From Nephromyces sp. MM_2019 (Eukaryota > Apicomplexa > Aconoidasida > Nephromycida): DNA of 64,000 nucleotides. The position numbers were made by a program, and so were the translations under genes. Below, piece by piece: positions 25,402-35,501 of the stretch (position 1 is its first letter; the number at the start of each line of letters is the position of its first letter). The stretch spans positions 62,001 to 126,000 of the forward strand of contig JADHZB010000394.1 in the NCBI GenBank assembly GCA_015657535.1, written 5' to 3'. The notes beneath the pieces are model-generated. The model did no database searches. It was not told the origin of the DNA and saw only the letters and a list, made by a program, of their open reading frames with translations.

Positions 25402-27229
25402 CTACGAAAGTCGGTACGTATTCTCCAAAGAGTAAAGTAGCTAAAACATAAATGTTAATGTCAGTCTATAAGTATTATTAAATGGATGAGAATTAAGGAT
25501 TGGATTGGACAAGGATTGTGCGAAGTTCCTGTATATAAAATTATGCAAGCCGAGAATGAGATTTTCCTAAATAGTATCTTTTCGAAGCTATAACTTACAT
25601 CCATTGGGTCAGTGTTTTCATCATTAGCATCAGTGTAAAATACAATTTTGCTCTTATTCTTTCGGCTTAATTCTTTTAATGTATCGAGATATTGCGATAA
25701 TAGGATTAGCGACATAATACTATGCTTCTCAATTGCTATTTGAGTATTCATGTTTGAAACTGATTCTTTTAGACCCTCAATCAATACTTTTCTCTGTCTT
25801 GCTAGACCTTCACCCTTCAAGAATTTTATGTATAGGTCAGAAAAAGAGTGCTTATATGAGGGCTTCAAGATGAAAATTTAAAGAATTAGTATGGGAATTT
25901 AAGGGTATGAAATAAACCATTAATTACAATTTGTCTATTGTTGTTTTCATTTATTCGGGAAGATAACTACGTGGTATAAACCGCTTTCTATAAACTTATA
26001 ACACCTGTAATTGTTTTTCCATCATTGATGCCTCTGCAGCTTTTACAGTTTTGATACGATTCATCTGAAAATTTACATTCAAACTTTGAATTAATCAATA
26101 TTATTATATTTTTTTAAAACATACCTCAGCAACCTCAATTTGGGCCATACGTAAACGCCTGACACGATTTATATTGTTCATTGAGTTAACAACTTTCATA
26201 TGTGGCTTAATGTCTATCAATAAGAGGTCAATAATTTTATATCCATATTCTCTCATAAGTTGTGATAGAGTCTGCTCCACTTCTTCCGCAATTTCACGTT
26301 GAGTTACTAAATTTAAAGCAAAAGATTTTGATTTAAAATAATTAATATTAGAATGTTGAGAGGCTATTTAGTGAAACTTCTTAAAAACTATATAAAATAT
26401 AACATTCCTACCGAAAAGTTCATCGAGCTCTATTTTTGAAACAATTCCAATTATAGAATCATTAACGTATGCCTTAATTTGAGCAGGAACATCCTCCAAG
26501 GTGTAAAATGCCTAAGATAGGATTCGATAAAAAAGTTATCATGTATTTGGCTATCAAGCATAATTTTCTTACCGTATATACTTGATCAGGATCAACCATG
26601 TACTGAAAATTTTAAAACATATTGTTAAGCAAGCTTATAAAAAGGTTTAAGTATCTGAAAATACCTGGACTACTAATTCTAAGTATACAAACACATTGTT
26701 CTTAGTTTTAGCAAAAGCCTTCAAGTATATTTCTTTCTGTCTGGTGTTGACAGTCCCAGCAAGCATATGATATGGCCAGCATCCAACTATTCTACAGCCA
26801 GGGTTGAGAAACTGAAATCAAATAGGTAAGTAGTCAAAAAATCACCATAAATTAAAAGCATAAATAAATCATCAGATATAAATAATTGTATTTCGATGAA
26901 GGTAACGAAAATAAATTCCTATGTAAAACAAAATTTTAGAGGAATTGCAAATTTCATCTAGGATAAAAGGACTTAAATGTTGTGTTTTAGTGTTCTATTA
27001 ATGAGTCATATCTTTGAAAATCATGAATTACTCGTATAGATACTAGTGATAATTCTATAGTAAAATCAAAGCTTGAATAAGTTATGTTTCTTTTCAATGT
27101 ATTCACTTTGGATTTTTAAAAATAAACTAAAATTATCCAAGTGTTAGAGGTTATGCACACCTTATCAAAGCTTCCTCCTTTTTCTAATACAGCAATTTGA
27201 TCCTGTTTTATAGATGCAACGCATCCCAT
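25402..27229 (-). CDS. SPFH/Band 7 protein of the HIR type
   Basis: Eight exons in phase. The protein starts MGCVASIKQDQIAVLEKGG, a dual-acylation type N terminus like plant hypersensitive-induced reaction (HIR) proteins (MGQALGCIQVDQSNVAI). Then come NPGCRIVGCWPYHMLAGTV, KTKNNVFVYLELVVQYMVDP (HIR TKDNVFVTVVASIQYR), PAQIKAYVNDSIIGIVSKIE (HIR REQIQSYVFDVIRATVPKLE), EIAEEVEQTLSQLMREYGYK, LLLIDIKPHMKVVNSMNNIN and RLRMAQIEVAE. The heptad region continues to GLARQRKVLIEGLKESV (HIR GIARQRQAIVDGLRDSV). The family scaffolds membrane microdomains as oligomers. The start at 27229 is fixed by the acylation motif. The coil before GLARQR is a little shorter than in plants, and the last exon is tiny (ends at 25402) and uncertain. 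Confidence 0.87.
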
Positions 27230-27591
27230 TTTCAATATAAATTGATTTAGATGATAAAGGATTTTGGAAATAAAAAATTGGGAGCTTAAGATGTAAAAAA
27301 TCAAGCTGGAATCTGTTGAGTCAATTAAAATTTAATAAAAATTTTCTAGGACATAAGAAATTAAAATACGAGATCTGCTAATCTAAAGATAAAGTTAACT
27401 TTAGTGTGGAATTCTCAGCGCTTTTATTAATTCTTTTAAGAAAAAAAAAATTGTTAATTACTAAAAATAGGAATTGATGCTTGTTAGCCTTTGAAATACA
27501 TTTAGGTAAGTAAGCATGGTAGAGGTTTTTTGTTCATGGTTTTGTAATTATTTATGATTGGAGGGGAGAAAAAGGAGTGATGTTCAACTTA
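27230..27591. other. Upstream flank of the SPFH gene
   Basis: AT-rich. Contains a poly-A run near 27440 and no recognisable site. Confidence 0.3.
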
Positions 27592-28416
27592 TTATTGTTG
27601 ATCCTTTTTTTCGGTGTAGCTATGAGTGTCATGAGTTGCATCCGCTTCTGATAGTAGATAGGAAATCTGTGCTATGTCATTACCACACTGAAAATAACAA
27701 GCATAGTGGAGATTACCTGATATTAAACTTAAAAGTGACCTATCTAGCTATAGATTTCAATTTAAACAAAAAGTTTTTAGATTGAAATGTTTTGCAAGTT
27801 TTGACACATCAAAGCTCGATTACTTACTTGGTTAAGCTTGTGAGCCTTGGTCTCTAAGTTGTAGGTCTAAAAGTAAAGTAAATAATTTCGCGTTTCATCC
27901 TAGGTTTCAAGCTCCCATGATCTATACATACTAGTCTTAACAACCCAGCATATTTACATGTAAAAATACAACCTTGAACAAATAAAAAGAATTTGATTTA
28001 CATATAAAATAAATTTTTTCTAAATGTAGAACAATTATCTTATATTTAGGTAAAATTCATATGATTTCTCATTATTTTTACAGTTTTTCTAATCCTTTGA
28101 ATTAAAATTTACCTAAGCAACAGACTTTTCGATTGAGACGTAAAATATAAAAAATGTGGAGGTTAACTTTTAAAGAAAAAGGGTTTAATGTAAAGAAAAC
28201 ATACATAAGTTTTACGTGTTTAAATTTATAAGAATTTAAATTTGAACTGGAATCTATAAACAAAACGCTGTGTCTCAAGATGAGGATTTTTCTTTCCGTC
28301 ATATTCATTGAGATACTGAGTCTATGAAGATACTTTATTTAAAGTTTAATAGTATATTAGACTGTATATATAACAAAGCCGGTCAAAGATATACACACCA
28401 GATCCTCAGGATTCAT
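27592..28416 (-). CDS. Candidate multi-exon small protein, partly resolved
   Basis: Unrecognised. Supported pieces on the minus strand are a start exon ending at 28399 (MNPEDL before a GTGTGT donor), a second exon of about 60 nt near 28320 (TQYLNEYDGKKNPHLETQRF), an exon at about 27870-27833 with ideal borders (TTTTAG acceptor, GTAAGT donor; TYNLETKAHKLNQ), and a terminal exon 27690-27592 after TTTTCAG (CGNDIAQISYLLSEADATHD..., stop TAA). The last two join in phase 0. The link between the second and third pieces could not be resolved, so an exon may be missing. The predicted protein is polar and helical, with a coiled-coil-like end. Confidence 0.35.
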
Positions 28417-28521
28417 GAATCAACCATAACATGAAACATTAGTAATTTTTACAAGATTTCAATATGTGAAATTCAGATGAACGAGTTACGAATAGTTTCA
28501 ATCTAAATTGAATTTTTGAAA

Positions 28522-29023
28522 TTAACTAGAAGTTTGTAGCCATTGAGATGAGTCTTCAGATTTGATAGCCCTTGTATTCCTTTTAATATTTATGTTAGAA
28601 CTGATTCAAATTTTTTTTTCGTGGACAATTCAGCTTATTATGGTACCTATATATTATAATTTGTTATGGACTTTAAAAAGTTTAATAGTCGAAAACAATC
28701 AATAAAAATGAGTAAGTTGAGCAGAATTTCTCAGCGACTTTTATATCAAAACAAGGATAAATTATATAAAGATATTTTTGTGAAAATTGTGTTTTTATGG
28801 CTGTAAGAAAAATGAATTATCAGTTTCTTACCAACCAAGTTTTGATAAATTTTTCGAAGCCACTAAGTGTAGCAAATATGTGTAAATTAAATGTCTAATG
28901 TGGTAGTCTTAAGAGTGTCATTTCACATTATATTAGTCTTCAGCATTATTGACTTATCGACAAATAAAACAAGAGTGGTCCAATTAAATATTTTATGAAC
29001 TGAATTAGCCTTGAATTTTCCAT
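28522..29023 (-). CDS. Candidate three-exon small membrane protein
   Basis: Unrecognised. Exon 1 starts MENSRLIQFIKYLIGPLLFY and ends at a GTCGAT donor. Exon 2 (about 28900-28834) codes HLIYTYLLHLVASKNLSKLG and ends at a GTAAGA donor. Exon 3 (about 28609-28522) codes SNINIKRNTRAIKSEDSSQW and ends TAA. All three joins are phase 2. One or two hydrophobic segments near the N terminus are followed by a basic tail. About 66 residues. Agreement of phase across two introns is the main support. Confidence 0.33.
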
Positions 29024-30000
29024 TTATAATAAGAATTGCTTAGTGCAAATTATAGTTGCTTTTATAGTGTTGTTGCATTTTTTAAAGTTTTTAAATACAA
29101 GTCATTTGCTACTAAGCTAATAAATTTCCGTGCTTCCTTTAGTTTTGAAACTATTCTTTTAGCAAATAAAAGTTTTTATTTACTAAAATTTTATACACGA
29201 CTCGAGATAGGTGTTGGAGCGTATATGAATTGAGATTACAAGCATAAATATAATGCTAACAAATTATTACCAGTTTTTAAAAGTATAAATACATTGAGTT
29301 TTTTCGAATTAACATAGAAATTAAAATATTAATCTTGAAAGCAAATTTTACTTTAGAATTACATTCTTTTTCAAAGGGAGTAGTAGCTTACTTGACACAA
29401 GTCATATAGAGTAAAAGTCCAAATTTTTTATTAGATGTCAAACTAAAGGACCTAGTCAAATAGGGAATCCATAGGTTTACTACGCACTCAGGGTTTATGA
29501 TCAATTATTTGACACTTTACCCTTTTTAACTTTAACATAGCTATGCGAAACTTATACTATACAAATATATTTATATGTAATGCATTCAAAACTTGTTTTT
29601 TTGTGCCATCACTAGTCGTATGTATGCATGTTTGTGTGTGTGTGTGTTATGCCACTACTCTTTTATGGCAATGTAAGCTAGTCATACCATAGATGCTTGC
29701 TTTCGTCCTAAACAAAAAGCGTTTACTGTTTTATGTACGAGCTATAAGCAGGGGGCTATATAATCTAGCAATGATTATTAAATTGAAAACAGGATATTAT
29801 AAACATTATTTATTTGTCTGTTGGTCACAGCACACTCGGTTTTCGCACTTATCCTTTTTTTAAGTCTCCAAATCCATCATTTACATAAATCATTATAATA
29901 ATTGAGATAACATATTTAAGTAAGCTAGTAAGTAGCCTTAGGCTTAGTTATTTAACAGGAACTAACCTGCAATAAGCCCAAAGGCTTTTAATTAACATTC
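29024..30000. other. Intergenic with a TG microsatellite
   Basis: Contains a (TG) run at about 29632-29647 and otherwise AT-rich sequence. A short frame around it (MYACLCVCVLCHYS) is mostly microsatellite and is not called. No gene could be supported. Confidence 0.35.
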
Positions 30001-30123
30001 ATGATTACTTTATCAAACAAGAATTCGACAAGCTCTTTTGAATTTTGTAAGTTGTTACATGTCTTGGGAATAAATCCAACGCTATATGAAAGATTTAGCA
30101 CCGCAAAGACACACTCCCTATAA
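30001..30123 (+). CDS. Small ORF, 40 residues
   Basis: ATG-initiated intact frame (MITLSNKNSTSSFEFCKLLH...). It lies 100 bp upstream of the GST kappa gene on the same strand, so it may be an upstream ORF or 5' exon of that transcript. A canonical donor (GTAAGT) sits inside it after SFEF, but no matching acceptor was resolved. The opposite strand is also open here and was rejected because it has no start. Confidence 0.27.
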   Translation: MITLSNKNSTSSFEFCKLLHVLGINPTLYERFSTAKTHSL

Positions 30124-30226
30124 TTAATCAAACAATATATTTACAACTTTCAAAACAAACCTTATTCTATTATACTAGTTTATCCCAACTGTTAAAGCAC
30201 TATTTACAAAATTATCTTAATAAAGA

Positions 30227-31667
30227 ATGACTAACAAAAAAATTCTAATCAAGGCTTTTTATGATATTGGATCCCCTTATTCATATGTAGCATTAACTAT
30301 CCTCAAAAGATATGTTTCTTCTGTCTGGGCTGAGACAGTCGAAGTAAGTAATGAATCCTCAGCTATTTATATTATTTTCGTTCTAATTATGCTAAAACAC
30401 TCATAAAAAATTACAATGGCACAAATCTAAATAATTATCCATTAATATAACTCTTTTAACAGTAGTTCAAACAAGTATAAAACAAAGTTATTTTAAGTTT
30501 GAGTATGAAAGTTTTATACAAAAATAAAATGATCTAATCTACAATTAGTTTACAATAGCTGTTAGTGACTATTGGCTATATATATAAACATACCTATAGA
30601 AATACATTAAATTACACTATTTAAGTAAATAGTAAACTAGTAAAGTTCAATATCCTTATAGAAAGCACACCTTTTTTAGGTTTCGCTACAACCAGTACTA
30701 ATTGGTGGAATTTTCAAAGCAACTGGTAATAAACCTCCTATTTCACTTCCAGCAAGGTCCATATATATGAAGAATGTAAATTAAATGTCAGAATATTATA
30801 GTGGCAGCGATACACTTTATCTACTTTGGTTTTACAGGACTTTGTACGAATGGCCAAATGGGCTGGATTGAACCTTAAAGTGCCATCAGCATTTCCTATT
30901 ATCTCTTTGAATGTACAATGATTTGCAATCTCATATATATACCAGATCATATATTTTTGTTTTGTTTACAAGGCTATGCGATTACTTACGCTAGTGAAAA
31001 ATACTAAGCCAGAATTTTTATGGTCCGCTTCAATGGCACTATTCAAAAGTTATTGGGTAAGAATAAATTAGATAACATAAATCATTTGCATAGGCTTTAT
31101 TTGTTATTAGCACCCTTCATGCTTATATGAAATTTATCAACTCAATTTAATTTTTGAATTTGCTCTCAATTTGTCACTTTAAGCAAGATTCAGCTAATAT
31201 AGCTGATAACCAAGTCCTGGCAAACTCCCTCCAAGATTACGCAGGCTTTACAGCAACTCAAGCCAATGAATTAGTAGAATTATCACAAAGTCAGTGATTA
31301 GAATATTATTACACTATAATCTTTTATTCCATATTGTTTTAGATTCTCAGAATAAACAAAACCTTATGAAGGATACTGATGAAGCTATCAATATTGGCCT
31401 TTTTGGGTGCCCTACTTTTTTAGTTAAACGATCAGATGTACCAAAACAAATGGTATAATAAGATTTTGGAAAATTTACAATTTTAAATAACGAAACCAAT
31501 TTTATTGAAATTTCCAGTATGAGAGCTTATCTGATCCATCCTACGCCAAGGATTACGAGATATTTTTTGGAGCAGACAGAATCCCGGTAATGGCATTTTT
31601 TCTTGAACTTCCTTATTTTGGATCTTTAGCTGAAAAGGAATTGAATCCCAATTTGGCGAAAATATAA
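30227..31667 (+). CDS. Glutathione S-transferase kappa / DsbA-like thioredoxin-fold protein
   Basis: Seven exons with exact phase agreement: 30227-30343, 30680-30775, 30838-30912, 30973-31056, 31184-31289, 31343-31452 and 31518-31667. Family features occur in order: IKAFYDIGSPYSYVAL (human FYDVLSPYSWLGF, with the conserved Ser of the active site), LIGGIFKATGNKPPISLPAR (human LITGIMKDSGNKPPGLLPRK), WAGLNLKVPSAFP, AMRLLTLVKNTKPEFL (human AMRFLTAVNLEHPEML), GLFGCPTFLVK (human GAFGLPITVAH) and FFGADRIPVMAFFL (human FGSDRMELLAHLL). Kappa-class GSTs work in mitochondria or peroxisomes on glutathione conjugation or reduction; bacterial relatives are 2-hydroxychromene-2-carboxylate isomerases. About 245 residues, near the family's usual length. 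No clear organelle leader is seen. Confidence 0.92.
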
Positions 31668-32138
31668 TTTTTAAACTCATTTTATATAGACATTACCATT
31701 TCATTATATATATTTTTTAATAAAACAATAATTTATAGCATTAATACTAATTCAATCGAAGCCATTCGATAATTTTAAAATTGTATTTTAGTAATATATA
31801 ATAACTTTATAACTATTCCTATAATTCATAATAACTTTATAGAATAAGAAAATAAATCTTCAAAATTGATTATTACATAACGAATGTTACTACAAATGAA
31901 AAATGTATTTGCGTGAGACTATTAAATAGCGCAAGCAAAAAGTATACTAATATGTTTCAATTTTTAGGATGAACTTAAGATTAATGAATTAATTAAATGT
32001 CTAGTTCTTTACTTCATTAAGCGGACCTGAAAAAGAGAACCTCATCACAACCTGCACCAATTTGAATACCAAAAAGAAGATTTAGTTCAATAATTTTAAT
32101 ATGCCAGATAAATTAAGAAAAAAACTTAATCAGCATAT
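31668..32138. other. Intergenic, no gene seen
   Basis: AT-rich convergent spacer. A short terminal-exon-like piece on minus near 31990-32015 (PLNEVKN before TAG) might belong to the next gene but is not resolved. Confidence 0.3.
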
Positions 32139-33595
32139 TTAAATATCCATAATTTTCATTTGTAATTGATCATCTAGGCACACCAATGAACAACATAAAT
32201 AAACATATTTGTCTTCACTAGTAGATGAAAACAACGAGTATCTACGTGCTGATTCTTTGCTGGGGCTGTTGAACAAGTCTGGTATTCCTAAGTTTATCTT
32301 AGAACTTAAACTCTTTTTCAGTGACTCAAATAACCCTATCTCACAATCTGAATTACTAACGTTAGACAAGCTATTGGAAGATAAATGAGACAAGGTATCA
32401 CTTTTTTTTAGAACTTGCTGATTTGAATATGGGCTATATGGTACAACTCCATAGCTTTTTTTACCACATTTCTTTCGTAAGTCTTTACGAGAACACATAC
32501 CACTGAAGCTAGAATTTCCAAGGAATAGAGCACCAAAACTTTCAGTCGAAATGAATTCTTCACTTGGACTTGTTTTTTCACATACTTGCACACAACTTTC
32601 AGCTCTGTAAAAAGTATTATTACCTTTAAGGCCAATTCTTTCTTCCAAGAGTAATTGTTTATCAAAAGAAAAATGACTATTTTTAAGACCATCCATTATG
32701 ATGTTTCGCCTAATTTTGGAGTTTGCTACTTTTTGAGTAAGATTGGACTTTATTTTAATATGATTTTATTAGACCACCAGAATCACCAATTTCCAATTGA
32801 AATTATTTTATATCTCATAAATGGATAAAACTTTGGGTTTAAAGGATTTAAGACTCTTGAATAATCAAGGAATTATTTGTAGATTAAAATTTTAAGTAAA
32901 ATTCTAGCTATACAATCAAACAGTATTTGAAAAATTTATTCTCAAGAGGGTTTCAGCTACTTGAATTTGTCTGAATACAAATTTCAATATAATTCGCCTA
33001 AGAATTCAAAAAAATAATGAAACACACGATTAATGCATTGAAAACACAAATCTGTAATAAGGGATTGAACTGGACAGTTAAAAAAAGCGGTCGTTAATGT
33101 ATAGTAAGATCTGAGTTACCTATGGTGTAGAGTGATAAAAATTCATAAACTGTAATCCTATCACCAAGTTTGAAACTATTGATAAGCCTTTCCTCAATCA
33201 TTTAGTTTCCTTGATCATTGACTACAGAATCATAGTATCTATACAGATATAGAATCTATTCTACTAGAAATATACTGTCAAAATTTTATCCGAGATATAG
33301 ATAAAATTTAAATGCGAGAATGTTGGTTTCTCAAAATTTAGTTTACATAACAGGCCGGTTTAAAAAGAGAAACTAAATCCTTATTTATCGAAGTTATTTG
33401 AGTAAGTTTAGAGTACATTTCGATCTTGTTAAACTGGATGATCCACTTATCACTACCAACAAGGATGAAAATTATTGCAAACGTGTTTCCTGAATTTATC
33501 ATCAAATCTAGATTACTACATAGATATAAAGCTGCCAAAAATTTAAACAAGAGCTCTGTAGTGGAACTTTTTTTTGCTTTATAATGTAATTTCAA
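32139..33595 (-). CDS. Unrecognised multi-exon protein
   Basis: Four coding blocks on minus. Block 1 (33595-about 33344): MKLHYKAKKSSTTELLFKFL, then SDKWIIQFNKIEMYSKLTQI, ending at a GTAAAC donor. Block 2 (about 33190-33120): RLINSFKLGDRITVYEFLSL with a GTAACT donor. Block 3, after TTATTACAG near 33057: DLCFQCINRVFHYFFEFLG. Block 4 (about 32746-32139): the long frame with NSKIRRNIIMDGLKNSHF, a Ser-rich region (SDTLSHLSSNSLSNVSNSDC) and RRYSLFSSTSEDKYVY. Blocks 2 to 3 join in phase; the others are plausible but not proven, and block 4 alone has an ATG at 32696 and could be a gene of 185 residues. A low-complexity Ser-rich C terminus suggests a regulatory or disordered tail. No domain was recognised. 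Confidence 0.4.
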
Positions 33596-33979
33596 TAAGA
33601 AGCAAAAAATTCATAGCATTTTTAGCAAATTTTATCTTCAAATATGAATAAAAATTTCAAGCTCCCAATACTAAGTGATATTTCCTATTTAACTTTTGCT
33701 CAAGTGTTCCGATTTTCAGGTTGGTGTAAAATTTAGAAAATTTAATACTGTTAGTTTACAATAGATATATTTTAAAGTAATAGTTGCGGTGAATAAAAGC
33801 AAATCATTATAAGTTCACCTTTGGGTAATCATTGCTACATGAAACTAGTCAAATGTTAAATTAATAGGTGATGTTAGAATTTCAAAGCTTAATGAAGAGT
33901 ACTTTTTACTGGTGATTCACCTTTAATTCTAATTAGCCTTTAACACATCCCTTTTTTTTAATATATTAATAACCTCAAT

Positions 33980-34548
33980 ATGAACAACAAAAAAATAAAT
34001 AATTCGGGAGTTTTAGAGGGAACTCCCGAGTACAAGGATGTTAACTCGGTAGCAATTCATGAAATAGAAACCATGAGCAAGAAGAAGACAGTTTATTTAA
34101 GACATGGGCAATTATTCATTAAATCTAATCGGGAAGAAGCTCTTGTCGAGTTAGGAAAAAATGCTCAGCCTAAGAAGCTTAATTCCTGATTAAATCAGTA
34201 TTCGTTTTTTTACAAAATAGGTCAATTTTCAACAAATTATCCATGATCATTAACACAAAGAGGATAATAGCTTTTATATTTCGGATCAGAAAAGTTGTTT
34301 TATACCACACCTAATTATCTATCTTGTATATAAACCTAAGATAATATACAAGTTCAATATTGCTTTCAGGTGAAATACTAATTGAATTTTTACCGAATTA
34401 TTTTTACTGTTTCTATCAAAAACTAAACTCTAAATTACTAAATGAAACATGGACAATCATATTGTTTAGTGAGAAGGACCAACACAGAAAATATAATCAA
34501 TTTTTTATCAGATATAATATCTGCCATATAGAAACAGAAAACTCTTAA
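33980..34548 (+). CDS. Hypothetical small protein, one or two exons
   Basis: The ATG at 33980 opens an intact 69-residue frame: a polar start, then VAIHEIETMSKKKTVYLRHG and a basic end. A second block at 34371-34548 follows an excellent acceptor (ATTGCTTTCAG) and codes GEILIEFLPNYFYCFYQKLN... to a stop; it could be the terminal exon of the same gene if splicing occurs inside the first frame, but the donor was not found. Treated here as one locus with the first frame the better supported. No family was recognised. Confidence 0.35.
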
Positions 34549-35501
34549 TTCTAAATTCCTATTCCACTAGTTCTAGAAATGTTTATAGATCAAAAATATA
34601 ACAGTCATTAAAGTCCTCGTTATTTATAATTTTGATTTATGTAATAATATTTGCCAAGTATAGGCGATATACACCTCATTGCCAAACTTAAAACATTTTT
34701 GCCAATCTTAGATTAATTGAATATATTAAGCTTGAATGGCTCTTTAAATTATTTAAAATAGGGAGAACAAATTCCTAGACCAAGCATAAGACACTTTTTA
34801 AAAAAATTTATTATAAAATAAAATAACAATCGAGATTACCACTAACAGCTTTATGTGTAAGCAAGCTTTACAAAATGGGAGCATTAAAATTAGATACACC
34901 ATGTTAACCTGAACAAAGAAAAATTAGTCTCAAGTTTTCGGTTGCTCAGTTAAAATTTTGTAGCAGGTGGGTTAGTGCATATGATTAATATTTTACTCAT
35001 TTCCCTAAGCTTGCAAATGTTAGATAAAAATTAGTAATAACACTTTATCAAAAAATGAACGTCTTTACCGTTTTCATACTATAATAAAAGATAAAATATT
35101 TTATAAATAACATTTTTCAAAAAGAGAGATAAAATTATCATTTACGCCAACAAAATCTCTCATTTATTTTAGATTGTATTTTCTATATAAATGTGTTTGG
35201 GAAAGCAAATATATAGCAAATTATGTGTCCTAAACCAGTAAATTTTGTACCTTAAAATACAAACTATTAGATTATGTTATGTGATCAAGTGATTATATAA
35301 CTACTCATTGTGGTTTCTGCGCCTAAGTCTTTGCTAATCTCGACTCCTTTACTTATATTATATTTAATGTTTTTACAAGTTTAAACTTTATACTAGACTG
35401 ACCAATGAATTTTTGTTATTAATTTTTTTAATTAGTTTTTTCAAAACTATGAATCATTTTAGATCAATGTGAACTTACAATCACTTTTTAATACGAGCGA
35501 A
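34549..35501. other. Upstream region of pantothenate kinase
   Basis: Very AT-rich. An acceptor-like CATTTTAG just before 35462 leaves open an upstream 5' exon of the kinase. Nothing else was seen. Confidence 0.35.

Noticed and set aside
29632..29647. TG dinucleotide run as a regulatory element
   Set aside because: An ordinary short microsatellite; nothing links it to a function.
29997..30121. Minus-strand coding exon (ECVFAVLNLSYSVGF...)
   Set aside because: No start and no upstream exon; the same bases hold a complete ATG frame on +, so this is likely a shadow.
32408..32692. 94-residue minus-strand frame overlapping the 185-residue frame
   Set aside because: Alternative frame rich in hydrophobic residues from AT bias; the longer frame has better composition and extends into upstream exons.
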